Source of the DNA: Trichaptum fuscoviolaceum
Taxonomy: Eukaryota; Basidiomycota; Agaricomycetes; Hymenochaetales; Trichaptaceae
NCBI GenBank assembly: GCA_910574455.1
Contig: CAJSYZ010000005.1
Location: 3,286,001-3,350,000, forward strand
Length of the DNA stretch: 64,000 bases
Reading direction: 5' to 3'
Shown here: in pieces, positions 1 through 9,050 of the stretch
Position numbering within the stretch: position 1 is the stretch's first letter
Layout: the number at the start of each line of letters is the position of its first letter
Notes under the pieces: model-generated
The model's input: only the letters and a program-made list of their open reading frames with translations
Told to the model about the DNA's origin: nothing
The model's database searches: none
Translations under genes and position numbers: made by a program

Positions 1-738
1 AGAATGCACGACATCTTGCTCCATCCGGAAAAGCGAGAACAGGCAGTACAGGAAGACAGCGGAGTCCTCAGCCTTCGTAAGGTGAAGACCGGGCTTTAGA
101 GGAGAGTTGACGAGACAAAAAGCAGGTGAGCACTAGGTAAGCGGGAAGCAGAGTATGCGGAATGCGGAGAAATGTCCCGCAAGGACATGCAACGATGTTA
201 CAAACCAGCGGCAATAGGAGCAGCAGCACCATCAACTTCGATGTAGATGCAGCCACGCTGGTAGGTAGACAAGGGGACACAGAGCTCAAAGTCAAGTGTG
301 AGAGAGGTGTTGCCAGTAAGCGGCGTCGATGGCAATCAGACGCTGCTTCAACCATCGTCGTCGTTGAAGGGGAAAGGGTGAGACTTGAGAAGAAGAGGGG
401 ACAGTCGGTAGAGTTGAATCTTCCGACAACGGCTTTAACGAGCTGGCCTGCACTGTCATTGTTGCGGACGTCGTTGGCAGAGAGTGAGGACGGAGGTGAG
501 GGCCATTTTTTGTCGTACGACTTGTATGTCAGTCACATGACTGGTTCTCTCAGGCTAGCTTAGGGCAGGTATCAATGGACTTAGAGATCATCAGACTCGG
601 AGTCCTTCAGAGTTTCCTCACAAAAAGTAGTAAGTTTTTCTCACGAAAGAGAGCATGTGGCAGGAAAGTCTTGTCACGTCCACCGACGCACTTGGCTAAC
701 ACTTGGATCCTATTTAGGTACTATGTGTATGTAAACAA
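1..738. other. Left flank, no supported gene
   Basis: Open frames here (for example 162-563, plus strand) show no domain or conservation I recognise and no convincing start or splice context. The sequence lies directly outside the first retrotransposon. It contains one isolated copy of the word ACTCGGAGTC near 595, which becomes very common after 47 kb. I see nothing else to annotate. Confidence 0.5.
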
Positions 739-743
739 CCAGC

Positions 744-1212
744 TGTTACGTCTCAACTTACGGTCTCGTATAGTTGGGGAACGCAACGTTAAGTTGCTCA
801 GTAGATAGCGGAGCTAGGGCTCGACACTAAGTGTTGTATGGACAAAGGCCTACGATGTAGAGTAGAGATAAAACAGATGTATAGCAGAGACTAGAGACGG
901 GGGGTTTGACAAAGGAGATCGAACTTAGAGTTCGATCATGCTAAGTACAGGGGTTTATATACTGTAGCTGCGGAGCAAGGGTACATCGGAAGATGAGTAA
1001 GAAGAGAACAATAAGAAAGTAGACGATAGGCTACTAATAATAGTGTGAGAGCGGTGGGTAGAGGGTTAGGGCAAAGGGTACATGTGTAACATCGGGATTG
1101 GCTGAGGGTTGAGGGTTACATCGGAGGATGACTGAGCAAGACAAGAATAGAAACAAGTAGGGCAAAGGGTTCGGAGTAATGGGGGCCGCTGACATAGTAA
1201 GAAAACGTAACA
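744..1212 (-). repeat. 3' LTR of element 1
   Basis: This 469-bp repeat is identical to 9958-10426. It has 7-bp terminal inverted repeats (TGTTACG/CGTAACA) and contains a TATATAAA on the minus strand at 961-954. An internal inverted repeat GATCGAACT/AGTTCGATC lies just downstream. The purine-rich stretch abutting it (minus strand, 1225-1213, AAGAACGGGGTAA) is the candidate polypurine tract. Confidence 0.95.
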
Positions 1213-1390
1213 TTACCCCGTTCTTAAATTGAAACGTAGTGGAAATCAGTAAAGAAAAATGGCCGTTATAGGGACAAATTAAGTCCAATAGACAATAAGG
1301 AAAAACATGCCATATAAGCGAAGTTAACGCCAATAGGGTATCCGGGTTAGCAACAGGTACTTTAGTTGCTTGCAGGTGGGTTTCTCTTCG

Positions 1391-2239
1391 TTACGCGTTG
1401 TTGAGCAATTCGATTGGATGCGCATTCATCGTCATGACCATTGTGTTGTCCACATGAGGGGCACGTATACTTGGGGCAGCCAATGATGGTGTGTCCAGGT
1501 GCACGTATGTCGCAGTATGAACATGTATAAAATTCGCAGGTGGACGCGGCCAGGTTGTAGTGGTGGTCTCAGCAGAGTGTTGTGTGCATTCCTTGGGGTC
1601 CAAGGACATAGACGTAAAAGGATTGTTGTCGACTTGCGGGCTGTATGTGGGTGAGGGTGGGGCTGTGTTGACACGATACTCTTGGTCTTCTTGTAACTGT
1701 ATTGGCGATTGTAGACGAATGGGCTCGGACAGGCGATTGATGAGTTCTTTGCGTTCTGGGACTTGAGTGCCGACGGAGTGAAGGGGTGGGTGAGGTACTT
1801 GGTCAGCAAGGTCTTTAGTGAGGTCAATGATGTCGTCATCAGTGGTGAGGTCAATAACCAATGGGGCAAATAACTCTTGAGGCGCTGTTTCAAGGAGTTC
1901 CGTGAGGGCAAATCGTCGCATGTCTTGGAATGACTCTTGAGTCCGTCGCAGGAGATGGAGAGCTCCTTCGATAATGGCAATGGAGGGTTCGAGAATCTCT
2001 TGGTTTCGGGTAACAATGTCATAACATTGGGTCCAGTTGGCAAGAAGAGGAGTGTCATCATATGTTGATTGACTTAGGCGTTGGTGGAAGGTGCGAGTTG
2101 AGAATAATTCCAGGATCCGGCGAGATTGCAAGGGGTTGTGGGTATCGAGGCGTAAGGCTGGTGGTTGGAGAGATGATGTGTATGTACGAAATAAGGGGTT
2201 GTGACGAGATGGGTTGCGTTGGGAACGGGCGGGTGGCAT
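1391..2239 (-). CDS. Accessory ORF 2 of element 1, with tandem SUMO-interaction-like motifs
   Basis: The 282-aa product has no relative that I recognise. Its ATG lies 3 nt after the TAA of the preceding ORF (TAA-GTC-ATG), so translation probably depends on reinitiation. The central part holds two adjacent hydrophobic-acidic motifs, VIDLTTDDD and IIDLTKD, which match the classical SUMO-interacting motif (V/I-I-D-L-T followed by acidic residues). The rest is rich in Pro, Thr and His and looks disordered. It lies between pol and the 3' LTR, where envelope or accessory genes occur in some retroelements, but no signal peptide or membrane segment is visible. The SUMO interpretation is inference from the motif alone. 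Confidence 0.6.
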   Translation of the reverse strand: MPPARSQRNPSRHNPLFRTYTSSLQPPALRLDTHNPLQSRRILELFSTRTFHQRLSQSTYDDTPLLANWTQCYDIVTRNQEILEPSIAIIEGALHLLRRTQESFQDMRRFALTELLETAPQELFAPLVIDLTTDDDIIDLTKDLADQVPHPPLHSVGTQVPERKELINRLSEPIRLQSPIQLQEDQEYRVNTAPPSPTYSPQVDNNPFTSMSLDPKECTQHSAETTTTTWPRPPANFIHVHTATYVHLDTPSLAAPSIRAPHVDNTMVMTMNAHPIELLNNA

Positions 2240-2242
2240 GAC

Positions 2243-2722
2243 TTAGAGGGAATGAGTCGGACAGTCATAGTGACAACAACTGCAGGTGCAATAAGGGTCA
2301 GAGCGGCGAGGTTCAAAGTGGCTGAAGTGATGACGATGTCGGACAATGGGTCGAGTGATTGTGAGTGGGGGTTGAACACGAGCGGATTTGTTGAAATAGT
2401 CAATGAGTCGGTGGGCGTAATCAGGGTTGTTAAAGAAGGTGTGGATGAGAAATACCGAGATGGTTGGAATGTGAAGTCCGAGTCCGGTGGGGGGTTTGAA
2501 GTACTTGTACTCCCAGTCTGGGTCGTAGTGGTCTTTGGACCAAGCTCCGGAATATACAGGTCGGACAGCGTCCAGGTAATGGGGGCGAGTTGGAATCGAG
2601 GTAGTCGGTAATGCGACAGTATGGGGTTCAGGTGTGGGTGGCTGTTTGGAGGGCGTATCGTCGTTTATGATGTTAGATGAGTGGGGATATGAGAAGTGAA
2701 CGAGTTTTTTGGATGGGGGCAT
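2243..2722 (-). CDS. Accessory ORF 1 of element 1
   Basis: The 159-aa product has no homologue that I recognise. The ATG (2722-2720) directly follows the pol TGA (2725-2723), a TGAATG arrangement that suggests termination-reinitiation from pol translation. The N-terminal third is Pro/Thr/Ser-rich. The centre has aromatic residues (WEYKYFKPP) and a hydrophobic stretch (ISVFLIHTFF). The C-terminus is rich in Cys and His (CTCSCCHYDC), which could bind metal. It could be a captured gene or a degenerate env-position gene; the sequence does not decide. Confidence 0.55.
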   Translation of the reverse strand: MPPSKKLVHFSYPHSSNIINDDTPSKQPPTPEPHTVALPTTSIPTRPHYLDAVRPVYSGAWSKDHYDPDWEYKYFKPPTGLGLHIPTISVFLIHTFFNNPDYAHRLIDYFNKSARVQPPLTITRPIVRHRHHFSHFEPRRSDPYCTCSCCHYDCPTHSL

Positions 2723-5700
2723 TCAAGTGAGATGATGGAGTTTTTTATAGGCTTTGAGGATGGTCTGTGCGTTCCGAAGATGTGACTCGGGTTCCCATGA
2801 GTTTCCAGAAGTGGGGTAACCTTTCCATTTTATAAGATATTGTCGCCTGGTGCCATTCCCATGGTGGGCTCGGATGGCTTCTACTTCGAATTGTTCTTGT
2901 CCTTCGATTAGATCAGGTGGAGGGTTACTGTGGGGTGGTCCATATGCTTCCGTCTCAGTGTATCTCACGAGAAGCGCGGCGTGGAATACTGGGTGTATCT
3001 TCCATTTAGTCCGTGAGAGATCCAATTCATAGACGAGTGGAGATAAGACTTTCTTGATCTTGAAGGGACCATCGCGTTTTTCCTTGAATTTTTGCGATAG
3101 ACCGGGAATTCGAAGGTTCTTTGAGTCTAGCCAAACTTTGTCTCCTTTGTTGAATGGTTTGAAGTTTCGGAAGGTGCGTTCTTTCATTACCATAGCAGCG
3201 ACTGAATGAGCTGCTAAGGCTTCTGATCGATGTACTGTGAGGTTGGCAAGTCGTTGTGATACGGATGGGACATTTGATTTCGGATATTTCAGGGGTAGTG
3301 GAATGGGGTCGTATCCCATGAGAAGCGAGAAAGGGGTTCTCTTGGTGACAGCGTGGGCACGGTTGTTATGGGCGAATTCAATGTTGGGAATGTGTCTAGA
3401 CCAGTTCTCAGGTTCCGCAGTACAATAGATCCGGAGATATACTTCAATCTCTTGATTGGTCCGTTCGGCTTGTCCATCGGTTTGAGGGTGGTAAGCGGTG
3501 GACATAGATGACTTGATTCCTATGATCTTGCAGAGTTCTTGGAATGCTTTAGAAGCAAATTGGGGTCCTCTGTCGGATATAATGCGTATCGGAAGTCCAA
3601 ATCGTCGATATACATTGTCGAAGTATAGTTGTGCCGTTTCGATTGCGTCTACTGTCTTTTCGCATGGAATGAGGACAATGGCCTTGGAGCAATCGTGATC
3701 AATGACTAATAGAAGTGTGTCATAGCCATGTGACATAGGTAAGTCGGTGATGAAGTCCATATTGACATGGGAGAATGGAAACGAGTGTTTGTCGGCGGCA
3801 ATAGGCATTAGTGGTGGAGCGGTTGGATGGTGATTGACTTTCATTTGTTGACATAGTGCGCATCCATGGACATAATCGGACACAAACTTCTGCATCCTGG
3901 GCCAGTAATACGTCCTTCGGACCTGTTCCAGGGTGTTGAATATGCCAGGGTGCGCTCGAACTGGTATATCATGGTGAAGTCGGAGAATAGTGTGCTTTAA
4001 TTCAAGGTTGTCCGGGATATAGATGCGATTTTTGAAGTAAAGGATGCCGTCATCATCGAAAAACCAGTCTTTGAGGGCGGTTCGGGCAGGTGGTAGTTTC
4101 TTCTTTAGCTGGGCAATGGTGTTTGTGAGGAATTCATCTTTCTTCATCAATTCTTTGATGGATTTTGTAAGGCTATCTGTGTCTGGGAGGTCGTCATCGG
4201 ATTCGTAGTCTTCTTCTTCTTCGTCTTCAGAATTTTCTTGATCCTTCTGTTCCTGAAGAGTGGAAATGAATAGGTCCTTCGGAAGCATAATCGATGATTC
4301 GTTGAGATTCTCCCCCTGTTTAACATGGTCCGCCCGGCGTGATAGAAGATCGGATTGAATCATTTGTTTGCCGGGGACATGTGTGATATGAAGGTCGAAT
4401 TGTGATAGCAACAGATGCCATCGTGCTTGACGGGGTGAGAGTCGTCGGGCCTCTCGCCAGTAGGTAAGGTTGCGATGATCACACCAAAGTGTAACAGGGT
4501 GTGGGGATCCAAGGAGATAGTGTTTCCAAGTGATGAGGGCACGGATAATTGCCAATAGTTCGCGATCATAGATCTCGTAGTTCCGTTCAGCAGAGTTTAG
4601 TGATTGCGAAATATAACCAATTGGCTTGAGAACACCGTTGTCATCATGTTGACGAAGGACTGCTCCGGTTGCAACTTTGGAAGCATCAGTTTCAAGGAAG
4701 AAGGGATTGTGCGGGTTGGGCATGAGAAGTAACGGATGTTGAGTGAATGCGGCCTTGAGATCATCGAATGATTTTTGTTCTACTTCAGTCCATTTGAAAG
4801 GTTGATCTTTGCGTTTGAGGTTGTCCAAGGGTTTGGTGATTTCGGCGTAGTGTGGAATAAAACGGCGGTAGAAGTTGGTGAATCCAGTGAATGAACGGAT
4901 ATCTTTGACGTTAGTCGGAGTGGGCCATTTAGTGATTCCTTCGATTTTTGTTGGGTCGGTTTGGATGTGATTAGGTGTAATAATGAGTCCAAGATAGGGT
5001 AGTTTCTGCGTATGAAAGAAGCATTTGGTGGGCTTGAAGTAGAGGTCGTTCTTTTCAAGGATAGTGAAGGCACGTCGTGCTCGAGATATGAGTTCCGGTA
5101 AGGTTGGGGCATGTATGAGGATGTCGTCCATGTAAACCAAGAGATGGTTTAGAAGGATTTCTTCGCCAAGAATATCATTCATAAAGTGTTGAAAGGTAGC
5201 AGGTGAGTTGCATAGGCCGAAAAACATAACTGTTGGTTCGAAAAGTCCTTGTTGAGTGGTAAATGCGGCTTTCCATTGATCTCCATCCTTGATGCGGATG
5301 TTGTTGTATCCCCATCGGATGTCTAGGGCGATGAAGTAGTGAGATCCATGTAACTTGTCTAATAGATCCTGGACAAGTGGTAATGGGTACGCATTCTTGA
5401 TGGTTCCATTGTTGAGGTAACGGTAATCTTGAACGGGTCGTAAGGTACCGTCTTTCTTGTCAACGAAAAAGAGAGGGGATGCCATAGGTGACTTCGAAGG
5501 TCTGATATATCCATTCTTGAGGTTCTCATCGATGAAGGCATCGAGAGCAGCTTGTTGCGGAAGTGAGAGTGGATAAGGTGAATGTCGTTTAGGAATAAAG
5601 TCGGGTTTGAGATCAATTGCATGGTCATATGGGCGACTTGGAGGAAAGCGATGTGCTTTTTCTTTGTCAAAAAGGGATAGGAATTGGTGGTATTGATGGG

Positions 5701-6208
5701 GTACCAAGGCAGTAAGTGGTTTAGCGGGTTGGAGTCCTTTTCGAGCTTGTTGCGCAAGTTGTGTTGAGATATTAACGCGATTGAGCTGTATTGATCCAGT
5801 TTCCCAGTCGATTTTGGGTTGGTATTTCTTGAACCATGGTAGTCCGAAAATGAAGTTCTCTTTTCCAAGGGTGGTAACATAGAATCGCATAGCATAGTGG
5901 GCATTTCCGAGTTTGACACGAAGGGGGGCATAGGATGTGATGTGTCCGGCATTGTTGAATGTTCCGTCAACATTGCGTGGTCGAAGTGATTGTTGTAATT
6001 TGATAGTTTTGATCTGGAGATTTTCTACAAGTGTTTTGTCAATGAATAGACCTTCTGCTCCGGTATCGAGTAAGGCAGTGGCTTTGTGGGTTTTCTGGTT
6101 ATATAGGAACGTGATTGGGATTCGTAAGGCGTGATTGTCGTTAATTGAATTGATGAGCAGCCTGATGTTCAACGAGAGAGAGGGCTGCGGGAGCTCTTCG
6201 TTGTTCAA
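2723..6208 (-). CDS. pol: Pol polyprotein of element 1 (PR-RT-RH-IN-chromodomain)
   Basis: The uninterrupted 1161-aa frame carries an aspartic protease (DTGA at 48-51). The reverse transcriptase spans about 190-400, with the YMDD catalytic motif at 359-362. RNase H lies at about 500-625 (ETDAS near 508). An acidic linker at about 655-680 separates it from an H2C2 integrase zinc domain (H746, H753, C783, C786). The integrase core has D818, D879 and E915 as the expected D,D35E residues. A chromodomain fills about 1105-1155 (YLIKWKGYP..SWEPE). The frame has no ATG at its beginning and is -1 relative to gag. It joins gag at the slippery heptamer 6214-6208, so it is expected as a Gag-Pol fusion. 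All catalytic residues that I can identify are present. Confidence 0.95.
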   Translation of the reverse strand: MNNEELPQPSLSLNIRLLINSINDNHALRIPITFLYNQKTHKATALLDTGAEGLFIDKTLVENLQIKTIKLQQSLRPRNVDGTFNNAGHITSYAPLRVKLGNAHYAMRFYVTTLGKENFIFGLPWFKKYQPKIDWETGSIQLNRVNISTQLAQQARKGLQPAKPLTALVPHQYHQFLSLFDKEKAHRFPPSRPYDHAIDLKPDFIPKRHSPYPLSLPQQAALDAFIDENLKNGYIRPSKSPMASPLFFVDKKDGTLRPVQDYRYLNNGTIKNAYPLPLVQDLLDKLHGSHYFIALDIRWGYNNIRIKDGDQWKAAFTTQQGLFEPTVMFFGLCNSPATFQHFMNDILGEEILLNHLLVYMDDILIHAPTLPELISRARRAFTILEKNDLYFKPTKCFFHTQKLPYLGLIITPNHIQTDPTKIEGITKWPTPTNVKDIRSFTGFTNFYRRFIPHYAEITKPLDNLKRKDQPFKWTEVEQKSFDDLKAAFTQHPLLLMPNPHNPFFLETDASKVATGAVLRQHDDNGVLKPIGYISQSLNSAERNYEIYDRELLAIIRALITWKHYLLGSPHPVTLWCDHRNLTYWREARRLSPRQARWHLLLSQFDLHITHVPGKQMIQSDLLSRRADHVKQGENLNESSIMLPKDLFISTLQEQKDQENSEDEEEEDYESDDDLPDTDSLTKSIKELMKKDEFLTNTIAQLKKKLPPARTALKDWFFDDDGILYFKNRIYIPDNLELKHTILRLHHDIPVRAHPGIFNTLEQVRRTYYWPRMQKFVSDYVHGCALCQQMKVNHHPTAPPLMPIAADKHSFPFSHVNMDFITDLPMSHGYDTLLLVIDHDCSKAIVLIPCEKTVDAIETAQLYFDNVYRRFGLPIRIISDRGPQFASKAFQELCKIIGIKSSMSTAYHPQTDGQAERTNQEIEVYLRIYCTAEPENWSRHIPNIEFAHNNRAHAVTKRTPFSLLMGYDPIPLPLKYPKSNVPSVSQRLANLTVHRSEALAAHSVAAMVMKERTFRNFKPFNKGDKVWLDSKNLRIPGLSQKFKEKRDGPFKIKKVLSPLVYELDLSRTKWKIHPVFHAALLVRYTETEAYGPPHSNPPPDLIEGQEQFEVEAIRAHHGNGTRRQYLIKWKGYPTSGNSWEPESHLRNAQTILKAYKKLHHLT

Positions 6209-6645
6209 AAATTTCCTTCTTCAACTCGATCGAAGACCTGGTTGACTGCGTCATCATCAAGGCCAATAAGGAGTTGTTGAATCTGTGCGGCACGATCTTC
6301 GGCTGAGAGTTCGCCTTGATCTTGGTCTTCGTTCTCGGGTTCCGAGTATTCGTTTTGATCATCAGCTGAAGTCAATTGACGCATATTTTTGGACCTTGGT
6401 GTTCGGGAGTTGGGCCATCGAGATTTTGAGGTACGCTTGGGATGAGGTTTGGGACACTTTGCAGTGCGATGTCCGGGTTGATGACAATTGAAGCAAAGGT
6501 TTTCCTTCATATGACGTTGGAATTCTTCAGTCGAAAGTCGTGATATAAAGAAGCTGTAGATGGCTAGGTCGACCAACTCTTCTATATCATCGTTGTCATT
6601 GGAAGGCAATGTTTCATTTGTGTCATTTGCGTCATTTGAGATGGC
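6205..6645 (-). CDS. gag: Nucleocapsid (zinc-knuckle) part of gag, after an in-frame TGA
   Basis: This frame is in phase with gag but separated from it by a TGA at 6648-6646; coding potential resumes immediately. It contains one CCHC zinc knuckle, CFNCHQPGHRTAKC (C-X2-C-X4-H-X4-C), followed by a basic stretch and an acidic tail. It ends at the TGA 6207-6205, where the -1 slippery heptamer leads into pol. There is no ATG near the start (the first candidate is TTG at 6609). Expression would need readthrough of the TGA, an undetected splice, or internal initiation. A simple CGA-to-TGA mutation is also possible. Confidence 0.75.
   Translation of the reverse strand, partial: AISNDANDTNETLPSNDNDDIEELVDLAIYSFFISRLSTEEFQRHMKENLCFNCHQPGHRTAKCPKPHPKRTSKSRWPNSRTPRSKNMRQLTSADDQNEYSEPENEDQDQGELSAEDRAAQIQQLLIGLDDDAVNQVFDRVEEGNF
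6208..6214 (-). promoter_or_regulatory. -1 programmed frameshift heptamer, element 1
   Basis: Read on the minus strand in gag phase the sequence is GGA AAT TTT TGA. The heptamer A-AAT-TTT fits the X-XXY-YYZ rule for -1 frameshifting and sits directly before the gag stop. After slippage the ribosome reads TTG AAC AAC, which is exactly the pol frame. Confidence 0.8.
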
Positions 6646-7584
6646 TCAAATCTGACGATTGTATTGTCGCATAGGTCGTCGTTTGAAGCGGTTCTCTCCG
6701 GAATAGGATTGGTGGGGTTGGGTTTCCATTGAACGAGCTATCTTGTAATTGGTGTCCAGTCGAGTGGCAAGCGAAAACCAATCTTCCATGTTGGTAGGCT
6801 GTGGACTACATGCAAGTAGTTTCATTCGAAGGTTGTCATTGAGTCCCATCCAGAATGCATTGCGTTGGGAGAGGTATTCTGTGATACGAGCCTGCATGAT
6901 GAGTGTTTTGAATTTGAGAATGTAGTCTTCAATAGATCCTCGCTGTTTGAGCTTGGCGAGTTCCATGGTAGCCTTGATTGTGAGTTCGGATGTGATGAAA
7001 GTGCGGTGGAATTCTGCAAGGAATTCTTCAAATGTGTCGGTTTCAAAACGTCCACTGGCCATATATTGCATTGCGAAGGGTCGGGATCCGCGAAGACTGC
7101 AATGGGCAAGCACAAATTCGATGCATAGCTCATCTGTGTCATAGATGTGTCGGTTGGCTCGTAGATGGATTTGGACTTGGAGTAAAAAGCGATCAGCATC
7201 TTCTTGGGTTCCGTCGAAAGGTTGGATTTTAGCCATGGTTATGGGCCGATCGTGTGCGGGTCCATCTCCTTGATTGTTGTTGTCTGCTGCTCCTCCACCT
7301 CCAGCTCCTCCGCCTCCTCCTCCTCCTCCTTCATCGTCTCCTCCTCCTCCGTTGTTGTTTCCTCCGGGTGGTCCTTCTCCTCCTCCTCCTCCTTCATCTC
7401 CTGCGGGTGGTTCACCAAATCCCCATCCTCTCCATGCAGGATTTTGTCGGCCTCCTCTGCCTCCTCTACCTCCTCTGCCTCGACCTTGGAGATGTCTTAA
7501 GTGGAAAAAGGTACTGATACTTTCTTCTCCAAGTGGGGGTCGGAACATTGAGCGGGTATTTTCCGTGACAGTTTGGGTAGCCAT
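6646..7584 (-). CDS. gag: Gag (capsid region) of element 1
   Basis: The 312-aa product starts at ATG 7584. Residues about 35-95 form a Gly/Arg-rich low-complexity tract (RGRGGRGG followed by polyglycine). From about 115 it carries the retrotransposon gag domain (PFDGTQEDADRFL, then FEEFLAEF and LKQRGSIEDYILKFK), the usual capsid fold of Ty3/Gypsy elements. The frame closes at a TGA just before the zinc-knuckle segment, which continues in the same phase. The Gly-rich tract makes the opposite strand look like a long Pro-rich ORF; that is a shadow. Confidence 0.9.
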   Translation of the reverse strand: MATQTVTENTRSMFRPPLGEESISTFFHLRHLQGRGRGGRGGRGGRQNPAWRGWGFGEPPAGDEGGGGGEGPPGGNNNGGGGDDEGGGGGGGGAGGGGAADNNNQGDGPAHDRPITMAKIQPFDGTQEDADRFLLQVQIHLRANRHIYDTDELCIEFVLAHCSLRGSRPFAMQYMASGRFETDTFEEFLAEFHRTFITSELTIKATMELAKLKQRGSIEDYILKFKTLIMQARITEYLSQRNAFWMGLNDNLRMKLLACSPQPTNMEDWFSLATRLDTNYKIARSMETQPHQSYSGENRFKRRPMRQYNRQI

Positions 7585-7860
7585 AGTACTAATAGATAGA
7601 GGTTCGATGTGAGGGCGGGTGTAAGAGAGAGATGGTTTCGATGGGATAGGGGGAAGTAGGGGTGTTCGGCGTGAGGGAGTAGGAGTTTCTGGAGCAACGG
7701 AGCTGCCTGATTGAGAGGATCGTCTGAAGAGGTTTTGATCAAGAAGTCCGTGAGTGGGTGAGTTTGAACGAGATTGATAGTAGTCGCTGGGTTGAGGGTC
7801 GGAAGTGGAAGTTGGTTGGGGTTCTTGTGGTGGTTGTGGTAGTAGATCGGGGTGTCGGTT

Positions 7861-8450
7861 TTAATACTCTTCTTTAAGCTCTTTCCAGTTTGGAGTGTGA
7901 CCTTCGTATATTTCTCGTAGTTCTGGACCAAGTGTATGAGCTACTACCCAGGAATCAGCAGTTGGGTTGTAGATCCAAGGGGTTTCGGTAGGTTCTCCGT
8001 TGGCGTCAGGAAGATGGAAGTATTGTGTTGCTTCGTTGAAGATAAGAGTGGTTGGGAACGGTGGTAGTGGGGGTTGGATGTGTTTGAACTCTCCTGCTAG
8101 ACTTCGACGAGCAAGGTCTTCCCAGTTGGGGGTATGAGTGACGAAGAATTGTCGAGCTTCCTCAGCAGAGTTTGCTTCGATTGGGGTCCACCGTTGTAGT
8201 ATTTGATTATATGACCACGATCGATAAGTTTTGTTACCGATTTTATAGTAAAAGAAATTCTTTTCGGTGTCAAAGAAGAGTCGATTGTGTGGTGGTGGAG
8301 CGTCTGGATACTGAGGAACAGTAGTCTGTGTAGGTATTGGTTCTTCCGTGGTTTTCGAAGTGGTTTCTTTGTTGGTTTTGCCTGTTGTAGAAGATGAGGC
8401 TGTGTTTCGAACCGTCTGTTTGCCTTTGTTCGCCGTGGTGATTAATCGGT
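7861..8450 (-). CDS. Leader open frame without ATG, with two W-rich repeats (element 1)
   Basis: A continuous minus-strand frame of roughly 190 codons, ending at TAA 7863-7861, has no ATG but looks coding. It contains two copies of a unit of about 62 residues. Each copy ends in the shared motif HTPNW(E/K)(D/E)L and contains spaced Trp and Tyr residues (RSWSYN..RW, then PWIYNP..SW). The frame overlaps the end of the zinc-domain ORF upstream in another phase, so a frameshift fusion to that ORF is possible. I do not recognise the family. It lies between the 5' LTR and gag, normally a non-coding leader. Confidence 0.5.
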
Positions 8451-9050
8451 TCCGGATTGATATCCGTAACTGTCTGAATCGTAGTTTGTAAGGGTGTAGT
8501 CCGTAACACTAGCAATGTGGGGTGAATCTTCCGGGGGGTCAATTGGTGGTGCAAGATAGTTGTGAACTATGTTTTGCGGAGTGGGTTGGTGGTGTTGGCA
8601 ACTACACTGATAGATGTAGTGGTTGACGTCTTCGCTGATACTATTCCAACAGAAATGTCGGGTTACAAAGCGAACAGTTTCAGCTTCGGTGCGATGAAGT
8701 TGTTCTCCGTGATTGTCAAAATGGACGTAGTTTATGAAGAATCGGCGTAGGTGAGTTTCTCGAGGGATGAATAATCGAGTGTGGTTCCAGAGGAGTCCGT
8801 ATTTGAAGATCCAAGGTTGGTGGTTGTCGCGTGAGTACTGCAGGTATCCAACTGTTTGGGTGTAATTGTAATACCGGTCGTTGAGTATAGTTCGGATTTG
8901 GTTTAGGATGTCGTCGAACTCTTCAGCAAAGGCGAGGAATCGGTTTCGGATGAGGTCTCTGGTTGAGTAGATGGGATCGTCAAGGGCTGGAAGTGATAGG
9001 GTGTCCGCCACGATTGTGGTAGTGTGTAGTGTATGCGTAGAAGTCGGCAA
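8442..9050 (-). CDS. Pre-gag ORF with an integrase-like H2C2 zinc domain (element 1)
   Basis: The 202-aa product aligns by eye with the N-terminal zinc domain of retroviral-type integrases, including its lead-in. It has YGLLWNHTRLFIPRE (compare DGLLY..RIYVP), then H-X3-H (HFDNHG), a TE-rich helix, an F-C-W where YYWP is usual, and a terminal C-X-C followed by Gln. The normal motif is C-X2-C, so the zinc site is altered. The element's own pol carries a separate, canonical copy. The N-terminal half (LIRNRFLAFAEEFDDIL) is not recognised. The ORF overlaps 9322-8903 in another phase, which may be its upstream part after a frameshift. Confidence 0.6.
   Translation of the reverse strand: MPTSTHTLHTTTIVADTLSLPALDDPIYSTRDLIRNRFLAFAEEFDDILNQIRTILNDRYYNYTQTVGYLQYSRDNHQPWIFKYGLLWNHTRLFIPRETHLRRFFINYVHFDNHGEQLHRTEAETVRFVTRHFCWNSISEDVNHYIYQCSCQHHQPTPQNIVHNYLAPPIDPPEDSPHIASVTDYTLTNYDSDSYGYQSGTD

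Noticed and set aside
1034..1333. Minus-strand ORF in the LTR, repeated at 10248-10595
   Set aside because: Lies in both LTR copies and has no domain; the repeat is explained by LTR identity.
7204..7612. Pro/Ser-rich plus-strand ORFs of up to 112 codons
   Set aside because: They are the antisense shadow of the Gly-rich tract in gag of element 1.
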